A stretch of DNA of 34,538 nt, from positions 1-34,538 of the forward strand of contig VMGQ01000002.1 of the NCBI GenBank assembly GCA_007376635.1, in the 5' to 3' direction. How positions within the stretch are numbered: position 1 is the first letter of the stretch; each line of letters begins with the position of its first letter. Of this stretch, positions 18,232 to 27,333 are shown in pieces. Source of the DNA: Candidatus Peregrinibacteria bacterium Greene1014_49 (GTDB lineage Bacteria > Patescibacteriota > Gracilibacteria > Peribacterales > Peribacteraceae). Both the position numbers and the translations under genes were made by a program. The notes beneath the pieces were generated by a model that was not told the DNA's origin, searched no databases, and saw nothing but the letters and a program-made list of their open reading frames with translations.

Positions 18232-18576
18232 CTACTCTTCTCCAAATAATAATTGCAGCTTCTGCAGCACCTGCATGAATGCCTCTCGCGGCATCCTCTC
18301 CAAAAACTTCGCCCCACGCGCCAGGAAATCCAGACTCTTCACATGATCCGCGAGAACAACTCCGTGCGTTTTCATTCCGGCTGGCAGAACAACTTCAAAC
18401 GGGTATCCCTTCACATTGCTCGTAATAGGACATGCAAGCATCAACCCAACTTTGGCATTGTATTTCTGTGGAGAAAGCACCACTGCCGGCCGCATGCCTG
18501 CTTGCTCACGTCCACTCTGCGGATGGAACTGGAGCATGACAATATCGCCCTGTGCGGGAATATAGCTCTTCACCAT
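18232..18576 (-). CDS. MazF/PemK-family toxin
   Basis: PAQGDIVMLQFHPQSGREQAGMRPAVVLSPQKYNAKVGLMLACPITSNVKGYPFEV...ADHVKSLDF. Confidence 0.92.
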   Translation of the reverse strand: MVKSYIPAQGDIVMLQFHPQSGREQAGMRPAVVLSPQKYNAKVGLMLACPITSNVKGYPFEVVLPAGMKTHGVVLADHVKSLDFLARGAKFLERMPREAFMQVLQKLQLLFGEE

Positions 18577-18800
18577 ACTTCTTTGCCGCGAACTGCGCCG
18601 GTATTCGTTTCAGGATGAATATTGTTTGTATCGATACGTGCCAGAAGATCATCAAGTGTTTCTTCCTTCGAAAGAACAATGGACTGATCCTGGATATCCA
18701 CGCGGATTTCATCACCTGCATGCATGCCCATATTCATCGCAAAGATCTTCGGAAGGCGGATGCCAAGACTATTACCCCATTTTGTCAGACGGATGCGCAT
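18570..18800 (-). CDS. MazE/AbrB-family antitoxin
   Basis: MRIRLTKWGNSLGIRLPKIFAMNMGMHAGDEIRVDIQDQSIVLS; overlaps mazF start. Confidence 0.9.
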   Translation of the reverse strand: MRIRLTKWGNSLGIRLPKIFAMNMGMHAGDEIRVDIQDQSIVLSKEETLDDLLARIDTNNIHPETNTGAVRGKEVW

Positions 18801-18851
18801 AGGGAAATTATACATTGTATATCCTTAGAAACAAGTGCTTTTTTATTCAGA

Positions 18852-19145
18852 TCAAGCCTTCCGATACGCGTTCTTCCGATGGCGCACGGTGTGACGGCTG
18901 CTACCAAGTTCTTTCATAATCTCTTCTATTGTATAAACCTCTCCCCTCTTCACCTGCGCCCGCGCTTCCGCGATGTCCGCCTTCAGCTGCTCCAATTCCA
19001 GCTCTTTGCGAGTCATCGGAGAGACCCGAAACATCGGCACGGAATGACGCATGACAATGAAATGCACGTTTTTTGTTCGCGCCTCTTTTGTGAGCTTCGT
19101 GAGGTCACGCCGGAACTGCTTGATGCCAATGAGTCTGGTGGTCAT
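18852..19145 (-). CDS. Phd/YefM-like antitoxin without adjacent recognised toxin
   Basis: MTTRLIGIKQFRRDLTKLTKEARTKNVHFIVMRHSVPMFRVSP. Confidence 0.65.
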   Translation of the reverse strand: MTTRLIGIKQFRRDLTKLTKEARTKNVHFIVMRHSVPMFRVSPMTRKELELEQLKADIAEARAQVKRGEVYTIEEIMKELGSSRHTVRHRKNAYRKA

Positions 19146-19255
19146 AGAAAAAAGTAAAGGTGTAACTATAGTGTACACAATTTATGCCCATAAGAGCAAG
19201 CGTTTGCAAACAAAAAACCCTACGCCCTACACCCGACTTCCCCCTTCCCCCCTCC

Positions 19256-19474
19256 CTATTTCTTCACCCCCGTCTTCTCCAATCTTTTCCGGAAGCGTTC
19301 CACGCGTCCTCCACGCGCATCCACTTGTTTCTTTCCTGTGTAGACCGGGTGACAGCCCCGACAGACTTCAATCTGCATTGACTGGACAGTGCTGGGGATT
19401 GCATACACCACCCCGCATGTAGAACACGTGGTCGTTGCATCTTTGAAGACCTGCGGGTGGAGACCTTTTTTCAT
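19256..19474 (-). CDS. rpmE: 50S ribosomal protein L31
   Basis: MKKGLHPQVFKDATTTCSTCGVVYAIPST...IEVCRGCHPVYTGKKQVDARGGRVERFRKR. Confidence 0.92.
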   Translation of the reverse strand: MKKGLHPQVFKDATTTCSTCGVVYAIPSTVQSMQIEVCRGCHPVYTGKKQVDARGGRVERFRKRLEKTGVKK

Positions 19475-19533
19475 AGGATGGGGAGATTGTAGAGAGTATT
19501 GGAACGGGTGCAAGATTTTTGAAGGATTTGTGG

Positions 19534-19621
19534 GTTGGATGGCTGGATGGTTAGAAGTTGGGCTAAAGCGTTTTTGTGCATTCCATTCGCTTTGCGTACC
19601 TAACCATCCTAACCATCCAAC
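19534..19621. repeat. Word-repeat imperfect inverted repeat
   Basis: gttggatggctggatggttag (19534-19554) against ctaaccatcctaaccatccaac (19600-19621). Confidence 0.85.
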
Positions 19622-19633
19622 AATTTTAGTTAC

Positions 19634-22336
19634 CTATTTCGTCGCCGCCTTCCTTTGCCTCTTCGCCGTCCTCTCCACCTTCGCCTGCTCTTCTTCGAGA
19701 GCCTGCACTTCTTCTTCACGCGTTTCCTCGGCAGCATCGAGAACGGCCTGCTCACTCTCGGGGTCGTGCATGATCACGCTCATGGTGGCGACTTTGTCTT
19801 TTGCATTGAGGCGCATAACGATCACGCCTTGTGTTGCGCGACCGCGCGAGGGGATATCGGAGAGCTGCATGCGAATCGTCTGGCCTTGCTTGGAAATACA
19901 AAGAAGATCGCCGTTTTCGCCCTCTGTGAGGATGCATCCACCGATAATATCACCGGTCTTGGCCGTAAGCTGAGCAGCCTTTACTCCAGTCCCTCCGCGC
20001 CCCTGGAAACGGTATTCCTCAACGAGGGTCATTTTCCCGAGACCATTTTCCATGACGACAAGCAGCCTGCTCGTCTTTGCATTGGTAATGCCTGAAGCCT
20101 CGATGACGATATCGCCCGGCCGGAGCTTGATGCCACGCACGCCAGCGGCAGCTCTGCCCATGTCGCGCACATCATCTTCCTTGAAACGGATCGACATGCC
20201 TTTTTTCGTGAGAATGAGAATCTCGTCTTTGCCGCTCGTAGCAATGACCCAGCAGAGTTCGTCCCCTGGAGGCATGCGTTGTGCTATCAATCCTGAGCGG
20301 CGGATGTTTGCGAATTCCGTGAGATCCGTGCGCTTCACCGTCCCCTTCCGCGTCACCATGAAGAGATGCTTCTTGTCTTCCAGATCGGCTTTGAGAATCG
20401 CGGTGATGCGTTCGTCTGGCTGCAATTGCAGCAAATTCACTATCGCGGAGCCCTTTGCCGTGCGGCTGGCCTGGGGAAGCTCGTAGGCCGGTAATTTGAA
20501 GACGCGGCCGGTATTGGTGAAGCACAGAAGATCATCGTGGTTCATCACGTGCATCAGGGATTGCAGCTCATCGTCCTCCTTGGTCGCCATACCCTTGATC
20601 CCCTTCCCTCCGCGGTGTTGTGCTCGAAATTGCATCGGACTCATGCGCTTCACGTAGCCAGTCAATGTAAGTGCCACGATCATCGGCGCATTCGGAATCG
20701 TGTCTTTTGCCGTAAACTCACCAACAGCGCCTTTGACGACCGTAGTGCGGCGTGCGTCTCCGTACGCAGAACGCACTTCTTGAAGTTCTGTCGTGAGAAT
20801 TTTATCGATCCGCTTTTTGTCCTTGAGGATCGCCTCGCACTCGGCGATGAAGGCTTTCTTCTCTGCAAGTTCCTCTTCAATCTTTTTGCGCTCCAGACCA
20901 GCAAGCGTCTGCAAACGCATCTGGAGAATAGCATCGGCCTGGATCTCACTGAGTTTAAACTTATCGACGAGGTTATCTTTGGCGACTTCTTTGGTCTCAC
21001 TTTTCTTGATGGTTTTAATGACTTCGTCGATGTGATCGAGTGCTTTCTTAAGACCCTCGAGAATGTGCGCGCGCTCCTTGGCTCGATCACGATCGAACGT
21101 AACGCGCCGCGTGATCACCACTCTGCGATGATTGATGAAAATCTGGAGGAGTTCCTGGAGATTTAAGAGACGAGGCTGGAGCCCATCAGCAAGTGCGATC
21201 AAGTTGTAGCCGAAACTGCTTTGGAGCTCCGTGTGCTTGAAAAGCTGGTTTAAGACCTTTTGAGGGTAGGCGTCCTTCTTCAGTTCGATGATGACACGGA
21301 TGCCTTCGCGATCACTTTCATCACGGATATCGGAAATGCCCTGAATGATTTTGTCTGTCGTGAGCTGCGCCATCTTCTCGATCATCGTACTTTTATTCAC
21401 CTGATACGGAATCTCCGAAATACGAATGTGGTAGCGGCCTTTCACTTCTTCAATCTCCGCCTTGCCACGCACAATGATGGATCCACGCCCCGTGAGGTAC
21501 GCCTGCTTGATGACTTCCTTGTCATAGACGATGCCCCCAGTCGGGAAATCCGGTCCCTGCACAAACTGGAGAAGATCTTCAACTCCTGCGTCTGGGTGTT
21601 CGACCAAATGCATCGTTGCATCGACGAGTTCACTAAGATTATGCGGAGGAATATTCGTCGCCATACCCACGGCAATTCCGACAGAGCCATTGAGGAGAAG
21701 ATTCGGGATTTTACTGGGAAGAACCGCGGGTTCTTTGCGGCTTCCATCGTAACTGGGACGAAAAAGCACCGTGTCTTTTTCGATGTCTTGGAGAACTTCA
21801 TCGGCAATCCGCGCCATCTTCACCTCGGTGTAGCGCATCGCGGCAGCATTATCGCCATCAATCGAACCGAAGTTTCCTTGTCCATGTACCAATGGATAAC
21901 GCATCGCGAAATCCTGGGCCATGCGGACGAGGGCTTCGTACACAGGAGAGTCGCCATGCGGGTGGTATTTTCCGAGTACGTCTCCCACCACGGCTGCGGA
22001 CTTCTTATTTTTGGCAGTACTCCGCAGTCCCATCTCATGCATCGCAAAAAGGATGCGTCGGTGAACCGGTTTTAATCCATCGCGGGCATCCGGAAGAGCA
22101 CGAGCGACGATGACCGACATCGCGTAATCGAGGTAACTCTCCTCCATTTCCGCAACAATCGGCCTCGGCGCAATACGGCCGATGGTGCCGAGAGACTCTC
22201 CAAGTGATAGCTGGATGGACTGCTCTTTTGTGGAAGCAGCTTCAGCTTTGGGCTCGGGCGTTAGGTCTGGAGTCGGCGGAACCGGCTCAGAATCACGCGG
22301 AGGCTTCTTCTTTGGGGGATCTTTTTTCTTGGGCAT
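19634..22336 (-). CDS. gyrA: DNA gyrase subunit A
   Basis: [37 protein letters not shown]...[56 protein letters not shown]. Confidence 0.96.
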   Translation of the reverse strand: MPKKKDPPKKKPPRDSEPVPPTPDLTPEPKAEAASTKEQSIQLSLGESLGTIGRIAPRPIVAEMEESYLDYAMSVIVARALPDARDGLKPVHRRILFAMHEMGLRSTAKNKKSAAVVGDVLGKYHPHGDSPVYEALVRMAQDFAMRYPLVHGQGNFGSIDGDNAAAMRYTEVKMARIADEVLQDIEKDTVLFRPSYDGSRKEPAVLPSKIPNLLLNGSVGIAVGMATNIPPHNLSELVDATMHLVEHPDAGVEDLLQFVQGPDFPTGGIVYDKEVIKQAYLTGRGSIIVRGKAEIEEVKGRYHIRISEIPYQVNKSTMIEKMAQLTTDKIIQGISDIRDESDREGIRVIIELKKDAYPQKVLNQLFKHTELQSSFGYNLIALADGLQPRLLNLQELLQIFINHRRVVITRRVTFDRDRAKERAHILEGLKKALDHIDEVIKTIKKSETKEVAKDNLVDKFKLSEIQADAILQMRLQTLAGLERKKIEEELAEKKAFIAECEAILKDKKRIDKILTTELQEVRSAYGDARRTTVVKGAVGEFTAKDTIPNAPMIVALTLTGYVKRMSPMQFRAQHRGGKGIKGMATKEDDELQSLMHVMNHDDLLCFTNTGRVFKLPAYELPQASRTAKGSAIVNLLQLQPDERITAILKADLEDKKHLFMVTRKGTVKRTDLTEFANIRRSGLIAQRMPPGDELCWVIATSGKDEILILTKKGMSIRFKEDDVRDMGRAAAGVRGIKLRPGDIVIEASGITNAKTSRLLVVMENGLGKMTLVEEYRFQGRGGTGVKAAQLTAKTGDIIGGCILTEGENGDLLCISKQGQTIRMQLSDIPSRGRATQGVIVMRLNAKDKVATMSVIMHDPESEQAVLDAAEETREEEVQALEEEQAKVERTAKRQRKAATK

Positions 22337-22422
22337 CGGTAAGCGAAAGGGAATGGTCCGCAAGCGAACCGTCAAAGGGAATGATAGCGGATTTTCAACG
22401 AAAACAAAGTTTTTGAGAGCCA

Positions 22423-22462
22423 GCTACCGTAGCGGAGAGCCACGGCTCTCCGCTACGGTAGC
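22423..22462. repeat. Perfect 19-bp palindrome with 2-nt centre
   Basis: gctaccgtagcggagagcc-ac-ggctctccgctacggtagc, between divergent gyrA and rsmI. Confidence 0.95.
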
Positions 22463-22467
22463 GATAC

Positions 22468-23142
22468 ATGCTTTCCATAGTCTCCACCCCTATAGGAAAT
22501 CTCGGCGATATCACACTCCGAGCCTTAGAAACGCTCAAAACATGCGATGCGATTGTTTGTGAAGATACGAGAGTGACAGGCCAGTTGCTGAAATTACTCA
22601 ATCTTCCGAAGAAGACACTCATCAGCTGCCACGGGTATAGCGACGAAGGAAAAGTAGCAATGATCCTGGAGCGCCTAAAGAGCGGGCAACATCTGGTACT
22701 GGTATCCGATGCAGGGACTCCCGGAATTTCCGATCCTGGATATGCAATCGTCTCGCGTGCGCGTGAGAACAATATTCCCATGCAAGCGATTCCCGGCCCT
22801 GCTGCTTTTCTCGCAGCACTTTCCGCCTCAGGACTTCCGATCAATCAATTTGTATACCTCGGATTCCTGCCCCTTAAAAAAGGACGACAGACACTGCTGA
22901 AAACATTTATCGAGGAAGAACGGACGATCGTCTTTTATGAATCGGTGCATCGCATCGAAAAAACTCTGAAGGAATTGGCAGAAGTGCTGAAAGAACAACC
23001 AGAACGACCGGTCGTTATTGCAAGGGAATTAACGAAGATGCATGAAATGGTGGTGGTGACGACTGTTGAAAAGCTTCCTACCGTTGCAGAAAGCATAGTA
23101 AAGAAGGGAGAGTTTGTGGTGGTGGTAGGGGCTACACGATGA
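22468..23142 (+). CDS. rsmI: 16S rRNA (cytidine-2'-O)-methyltransferase
   Basis: MLSIVSTPIGNLGDITLRALETLKTCDAIVCEDTRVTGQLL...LVSDAGTPGISDPGY...IPGPAAFLAALSASGLP. Confidence 0.95.
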   Translation: MLSIVSTPIGNLGDITLRALETLKTCDAIVCEDTRVTGQLLKLLNLPKKTLISCHGYSDEGKVAMILERLKSGQHLVLVSDAGTPGISDPGYAIVSRARENNIPMQAIPGPAAFLAALSASGLPINQFVYLGFLPLKKGRQTLLKTFIEEERTIVFYESVHRIEKTLKELAEVLKEQPERPVVIARELTKMHEMVVVTTVEKLPTVAESIVKKGEFVVVVGATR

Positions 23143-23290
23143 CTCCTCCATCCCCCCGACCCCTTCCTCCACGGGAGGAAGGGGAGCTCTTCTTCACGAG
23201 TGAACAAGCAGAATTTTTCCCTGTGGCATGCAAACAACACACAACAAACATTCCCCTCCTCCCGTGGAGGAGGGGGTAGGGGTGGAGGGG
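23143..23290. repeat. REPIN-like double-hairpin repeat, copy 3 (inverted relative to copies 1-2)
   Basis: ctcctccatccccccgaccccttcctccacgggaggaaggggag...gcatgcaaacaacacacaacaaacattcccctcctcccgtggaggagggggtaggggtggagg. Confidence 0.9.
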
Positions 23291-23316
23291 AAAATAATGA
23301 AGAGGAATGAACCGCC

Positions 23317-24609
23317 CTACGGCAACACCCCCACTGGATCGACATTCACTCCATTCTGTATCACTTCAAAGTGCAAATGCGCCCCGCTCGTCATCTGCCC
23401 CGCACCGTACGATCCCGGCTCGCCGCCGCTAAAGCCGATCGTTTGTCCTGCCGCGACTTCCTCTCCCGCTGTCACCGCAAATCCCGAGAGATGTCCGTAG
23501 ATCGTTGCAAAGCCGCCACGATGACCTAGAAGAATATAGCTGTAACCAGTCTCTCCACCGTCACGCACGAGAAAGACAATGCCATCGGCTGCTGCTCGCA
23601 CGAGAGTGCGCATGGGAACCACGATATCCATCCCGAGATGTGGCACACCAAAATACTTTTCATAGTTGGGCGCGCGGAATCCCGCAGAGATTCTCCCAAT
23701 GACGGGCCACAAAAATCCGAGAGTGGATGCCGGAAGCTTGCCATCGGCATGTGCGTCCGGGCGCGCATCCATGAGACCTTTTTCGATCAACGCACGTTCG
23801 GCTTTGCGCTGAAGCCGGGCATCGATACGTGCGAGTTCGCTTTGTAATCGTAATACTTCGCTATGGACATCGGCCATCACACGCTTATTCATGGCAATTT
23901 CCGCCTCACTCGCGCGTGCCGTCATCGTCGCACGTTCGTATATCGTCACGTTCTTGAGGTATTGCTGTGAAAGCGCTTCATGCTCCTCTTCGAGTGCTGC
24001 GAGATGCTCTGAAACCTCCTGCCCATTGACGAAAAATGCATACAGCCGTGCTCGAGCCGTGAGGAGACTTCTCCCTTCCCTACGATGTTGTAGCGGAGAT
24101 CCGAGCACGAGAGCTCTGCGCATGCGCTCACGAAGAGAACCCTGGTGACCGGTAAACATGCCGCGCGCACTCAAGTAACGGACAAATGCGCTGAGTGCAT
24201 TGCGTTCCTTCTCCACGCTCGCAGCAGCATGCGCAGGATCTTTCAGATCAATATGGTAACGGCTCTTCGCATCAGCAACAACTTCTCGCAAGGCGGCAAT
24301 TTCCAGTCGAATATTTTTGCGCTCCGCGCCGATGCGTACAATTTCTGCTGCACTTTTTTCCGCCACTTCTTCGCCGTTGCGCTGGCGCGCGCGCAGACCT
24401 GTACTGATGCGATACCGCTGCGATGCATTCTGAAGCACATCCTGCAAAGAAATTTCGAGCATTTCCCTGTCGGCTGCACCGGTCAGGTGTTGTGTGGCAA
24501 CGGGGATTGCTGCAATCGAAGCGAACGCCACAGCAACGATCCATGCCTGTGTGAAGCGCTTGCCACGTGCCATTCGCGAACGCCGTGGCTTGCGGGAAGA
24601 AGTGTGCAT
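23317..24609 (-). CDS. M23 peptidase, EnvC-like with coiled-coil
   Basis: C-terminal FGVPHLGMDIVVPMRTLVRAAADGIVFLV...GFATIYGHLSGFAVTAGEEVAAGQTIGFSGG...AHLHFEVIQNGVNVDP. Confidence 0.9.
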   Translation of the reverse strand: MHTSSRKPRRSRMARGKRFTQAWIVAVAFASIAAIPVATQHLTGAADREMLEISLQDVLQNASQRYRISTGLRARQRNGEEVAEKSAAEIVRIGAERKNIRLEIAALREVVADAKSRYHIDLKDPAHAAASVEKERNALSAFVRYLSARGMFTGHQGSLRERMRRALVLGSPLQHRREGRSLLTARARLYAFFVNGQEVSEHLAALEEEHEALSQQYLKNVTIYERATMTARASEAEIAMNKRVMADVHSEVLRLQSELARIDARLQRKAERALIEKGLMDARPDAHADGKLPASTLGFLWPVIGRISAGFRAPNYEKYFGVPHLGMDIVVPMRTLVRAAADGIVFLVRDGGETGYSYILLGHRGGFATIYGHLSGFAVTAGEEVAAGQTIGFSGGEPGSYGAGQMTSGAHLHFEVIQNGVNVDPVGVLP

Positions 24610-24642
24610 TTCTAAGTAGTATAGCGGAAATTGCAGGAGTTT

Positions 24643-24789
24643 TCACCTCCATCCCCCGACCCCTTCCTCCACGGGAGGAAGGGGAGCTCTGTTTCTAGAG
24701 TGAATGAGCACATGTTTCCTTATTGCATGCATACAACAAAAAACACACATTCCCCTCCTCCCGTGGAGGAGGGATTAGGGGTGGAGGAG
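24643..24789. repeat. REPIN-like double-hairpin repeat, copy 4 (same orientation as copy 3)
   Basis: cctccatcccccgaccccttcctccacgggaggaaggggag...gcatgcatacaacaaaaaacacacattcccctcctcccgtggaggagggattaggggtggagg. Confidence 0.9.
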
Positions 24790-24807
24790 TTCCTGTATAC
24801 TCCCCTC

Positions 24808-25389
24808 ATGATCTCCTCCCTCCGCGGCGTTATCCACAAAGGTCCCATCGGCGAAGTGACCGTGGACATCTCGGGTGTGGGCTACCGCGTCAAAGTTCCG
24901 CTCGATACATGGGAGATGCTTCAAGAAGGTGATCAACGATTGCTATGGATCAGCACCTACGTCCGAGAAGACCGGCTCGATCTCTATGGATTTCCGGAGG
25001 CTGCAGGGAGACTATTTTTTGAAGAGCTGATCAATATGCAGGGCATCGGGCCACGACTGGGACTGGAATTGTGCGCGGTGCCGAAGGATCTGCTGACGCA
25101 GGCGATCCGTGAGGAAGATGCATCGATCCTCCAGAGCATCAAAGGGATCGGGAGAAAGACCGCCGAGAAACTTTTGCTCGAACTCAAATCCCTCGCAGAG
25201 AAGCAATCTGATCTTTTCCGTCCTGCAATGAAGGGTGGCGATATGGGAGGGCAATACGACCAAGATGCGGTCGAAGCCTTGAAGAGTCTCGGGTACGACA
25301 CCTCAACCGTGCTGGATACGTTGAAGAAACTTCCGAAAGACTTGAAGACGACGGAGGAGCGGGTGACCGCGGCATTGCGGGCGTTATGA
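24808..25389 (+). CDS. ruvA: Holliday junction branch migration protein RuvA
   Basis: MISSLRGVIHKGPIGEVTVDISGVGYRVKVP...INMQGIGPRLGLELC...IKGIGRKTAEKLLLELK...AVEALKSLGYDTSTV. Confidence 0.93.
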   Translation: MISSLRGVIHKGPIGEVTVDISGVGYRVKVPLDTWEMLQEGDQRLLWISTYVREDRLDLYGFPEAAGRLFFEELINMQGIGPRLGLELCAVPKDLLTQAIREEDASILQSIKGIGRKTAEKLLLELKSLAEKQSDLFRPAMKGGDMGGQYDQDAVEALKSLGYDTSTVLDTLKKLPKDLKTTEERVTAALRAL

Positions 25390-25390
25390 T

Positions 25391-25481
25391 CGGATACCGG
25401 TTATCGGAATAACGGAATACCGGAGCAAGCATTGTCTGAAGTTTTTTCTGTTATTCCGATATCCCGTTATTCCGATACCCG
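25391..25481. repeat. Word-repeat inverted repeat (tatcggaataacgg)
   Basis: atcggaataacgg (25403-25415) is the exact reverse complement of 25464-25476; tatcggaataac also matches 25450-25461. Confidence 0.9.
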
Positions 25482-25550
25482 AATAATGTGGCTCTTTTTT
25501 TAGGGAAAACCCGGCAAAGAGAGTACGATCACGACGATTTTCCTCTCCAA

Positions 25551-25784
25551 ATGCAAAAAAAGCACGAGACCTGCCTCGTACGAGGCTGCGGCAAAGCAAC
25601 GAACGGTAAGCAGCACTGTGCACTACACATCAGCCCAGAGCAGCGCAGAAAGCTCCCGAGTGCCATGACTAAAACTATCCGTTCCGCTTGTTGCTCTGTT
25701 ACGTGCATTAGTGGAGAAGGACATGAAAACGGCGAACAGTACTGTACAAAGTGTAAGCAGCCCTGTTGCTGGAAAGCGGCATAA
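25551..25784 (+). CDS. Small Cys-rich putative zinc-binding protein, 77 aa
   Basis: MQKKHETCLVRGCGKATNGKQHCALHI...ACCSVTCISGEGHENGEQYCTKCKQPCCWKAA. Confidence 0.55.
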   Translation: MQKKHETCLVRGCGKATNGKQHCALHISPEQRRKLPSAMTKTIRSACCSVTCISGEGHENGEQYCTKCKQPCCWKAA

Positions 25785-25795
25785 AGAGAGTTTTT

Positions 25796-25909
25796 GGGTT
25801 GAGTGAGTTTGTTGGGTTTTTTGGGTTTACCTAGTAAACGGCATTGATGCATGTATAGATGCAACCCAATAAACCCAAACAACCTAACAAACCCAATACA
25901 CTCACAACC
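25796..25909. repeat. Word-repeat imperfect inverted repeat (gggttt-type words)
   Basis: gggttgagtgagtttgttgggttttttgggttta against aaacccaaacaacctaacaaacccaatacactcacaacc. Confidence 0.85.
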
Positions 25910-25951
25910 ACTCTTCCACTCGCACGCCCTCTCTCGTACCATAGAAGCTCC

Positions 25952-27238
25952 ATGCTCCACCTCGATATCTCCGCAGCGCTGGCCAAAGCCATTACACCCT
26001 CGCGGGGAATTCCTGATCAAGAACTTTCGACGCTTCGCACCGGCATGCGACGCTACGTGGATGACTTTCTAAAGGAACGAGCCAAGGGAGAGCATGCATG
26101 GTCGATGGATCCCTACGACCGCGCGTCCAGCGAAGCGGTGCGCGAAATTTCGATGCGGGTTCGCGCGGACAGAATCAAAACCATCGTCTGGATCGGCATC
26201 GGCGGCTCGGGGCTTGGTCCACGCGTGATCCAAGATGTGTTTGAAGGACCTGAGACTGTGGAATTCATCGTGATCGATACTATCGATCCTGCCATTCTCA
26301 ACATGTACAAAAATCTCGTCGACTGGCGCACAGCGATGGTCGTGGTCGTCAGTAAATCCGGCGGAACGCTCGAAACCATGAGTGCGTTCTTCCTATTTTG
26401 GAACGAGTTGAAGGAAGCTATGAAAGAACGAGCAGCCGAACGCGTGATTGCGATCACGGATCCGCATGCAGGATCTCTCAGGAGCTTCTGCCTCGAACGC
26501 GCCATTCAAATGCTCCCGATCCCCCCGGGAGTCGGCGGACGTTTTTGTATCTTTACCCCCGTAGGACTTTTACCGATGGCACTGCTTGGCGGGGACACAA
26601 CGCAATTCCTTCGTGGCGCCAAAGAGATGGACACCACCTGCCAGGGATCGGTACTCGAGGAAAATCCCGCCGCCATGCTCGCCGCCATGCAATACCTGCT
26701 CGATGTGAAGCGTGGCTACCCGCTCCGCGTGATCATGCCGTATTCGTCACGCTTGGAGCAGTTTGCGCGGTGGGATCAGCAACTGATAGCCGAAAGCCTC
26801 GGGAAAACCGAAACCCATAATCCCATTCCCATAGCCGCAATCGGAACGCAAGATCAACATTCGCTTCTCCAACAATGGATGGCAGGCCCTCGTATGGCAT
26901 GGCATCTCTTTATTCGCGAAGAGGAGAAAGTCCGTCTCACGATCCCAGATGATGTGGAGAATGCATTCAGTTATCTCGCCGGAAAGACCTTCGGTCAGCT
27001 GCTTGATGCCTGCTACGAAGGCACCAGCCGCGCGCTCATCGGCGGCAAGCGGCCATGCATAACCATTACCCTTCCGCGCTTGGATGCTTTCCACCTCGGC
27101 CAGCTCTTCTTCCTGCTCATGACCGAAGTTGTCCTCCTCGGAAAGCTCTATCGGATTGATCCGTACGGGCAGCCGGCGGTAGAAGTGGGGAAGAAGATTA
27201 CAAAGGAGATATTGAGTAGAGGGAGGACGGAATCGTGA
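25952..27238 (+). CDS. pgi: Glucose-6-phosphate isomerase
   Basis: VWIGIGGSGLGPRVIQDVFEG, VVSKSGGTLETMSAF, GVGGRFCIFTPVGLLPMALLGGD. Confidence 0.94.
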   Translation: MLHLDISAALAKAITPSRGIPDQELSTLRTGMRRYVDDFLKERAKGEHAWSMDPYDRASSEAVREISMRVRADRIKTIVWIGIGGSGLGPRVIQDVFEGPETVEFIVIDTIDPAILNMYKNLVDWRTAMVVVVSKSGGTLETMSAFFLFWNELKEAMKERAAERVIAITDPHAGSLRSFCLERAIQMLPIPPGVGGRFCIFTPVGLLPMALLGGDTTQFLRGAKEMDTTCQGSVLEENPAAMLAAMQYLLDVKRGYPLRVIMPYSSRLEQFARWDQQLIAESLGKTETHNPIPIAAIGTQDQHSLLQQWMAGPRMAWHLFIREEEKVRLTIPDDVENAFSYLAGKTFGQLLDACYEGTSRALIGGKRPCITITLPRLDAFHLGQLFFLLMTEVVLLGKLYRIDPYGQPAVEVGKKITKEILSRGRTES

Positions 27239-27298
27239 GTGGGGAAATCGTGAGATCATCGCCCGACCTACGATCTCACTACCTCACGATCTCACGAT
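27232..27298. repeat. Word-repeat imperfect inverted repeat (atcgtgag)
   Basis: atcgtgagtggggaaatcgtgagatc...gatctcactacctcacgatctcacgat. Confidence 0.8.
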
Positions 27299-27333
27299 GT
27301 TCTATACTCCCCTCACAGTTTCCATCCTTAGCC

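Noticed and set aside
21260-22075. 271-aa plus-strand ORF opposite gyrA
   Set aside because: Antisense shadow; gyrA motifs clearly on the minus strand.
1001-24789. CRISPR array as explanation for the GC-rich repeats
   Set aside because: Copies are dispersed singletons in both orientations with no regular spacers and no cas genes.
25859-25951. N-terminal extension of pgi (MQPNKPKQPNKPN...)
   Set aside because: It is translated word repeat; ATG 25952 has a -10-like box 9 nt upstream.
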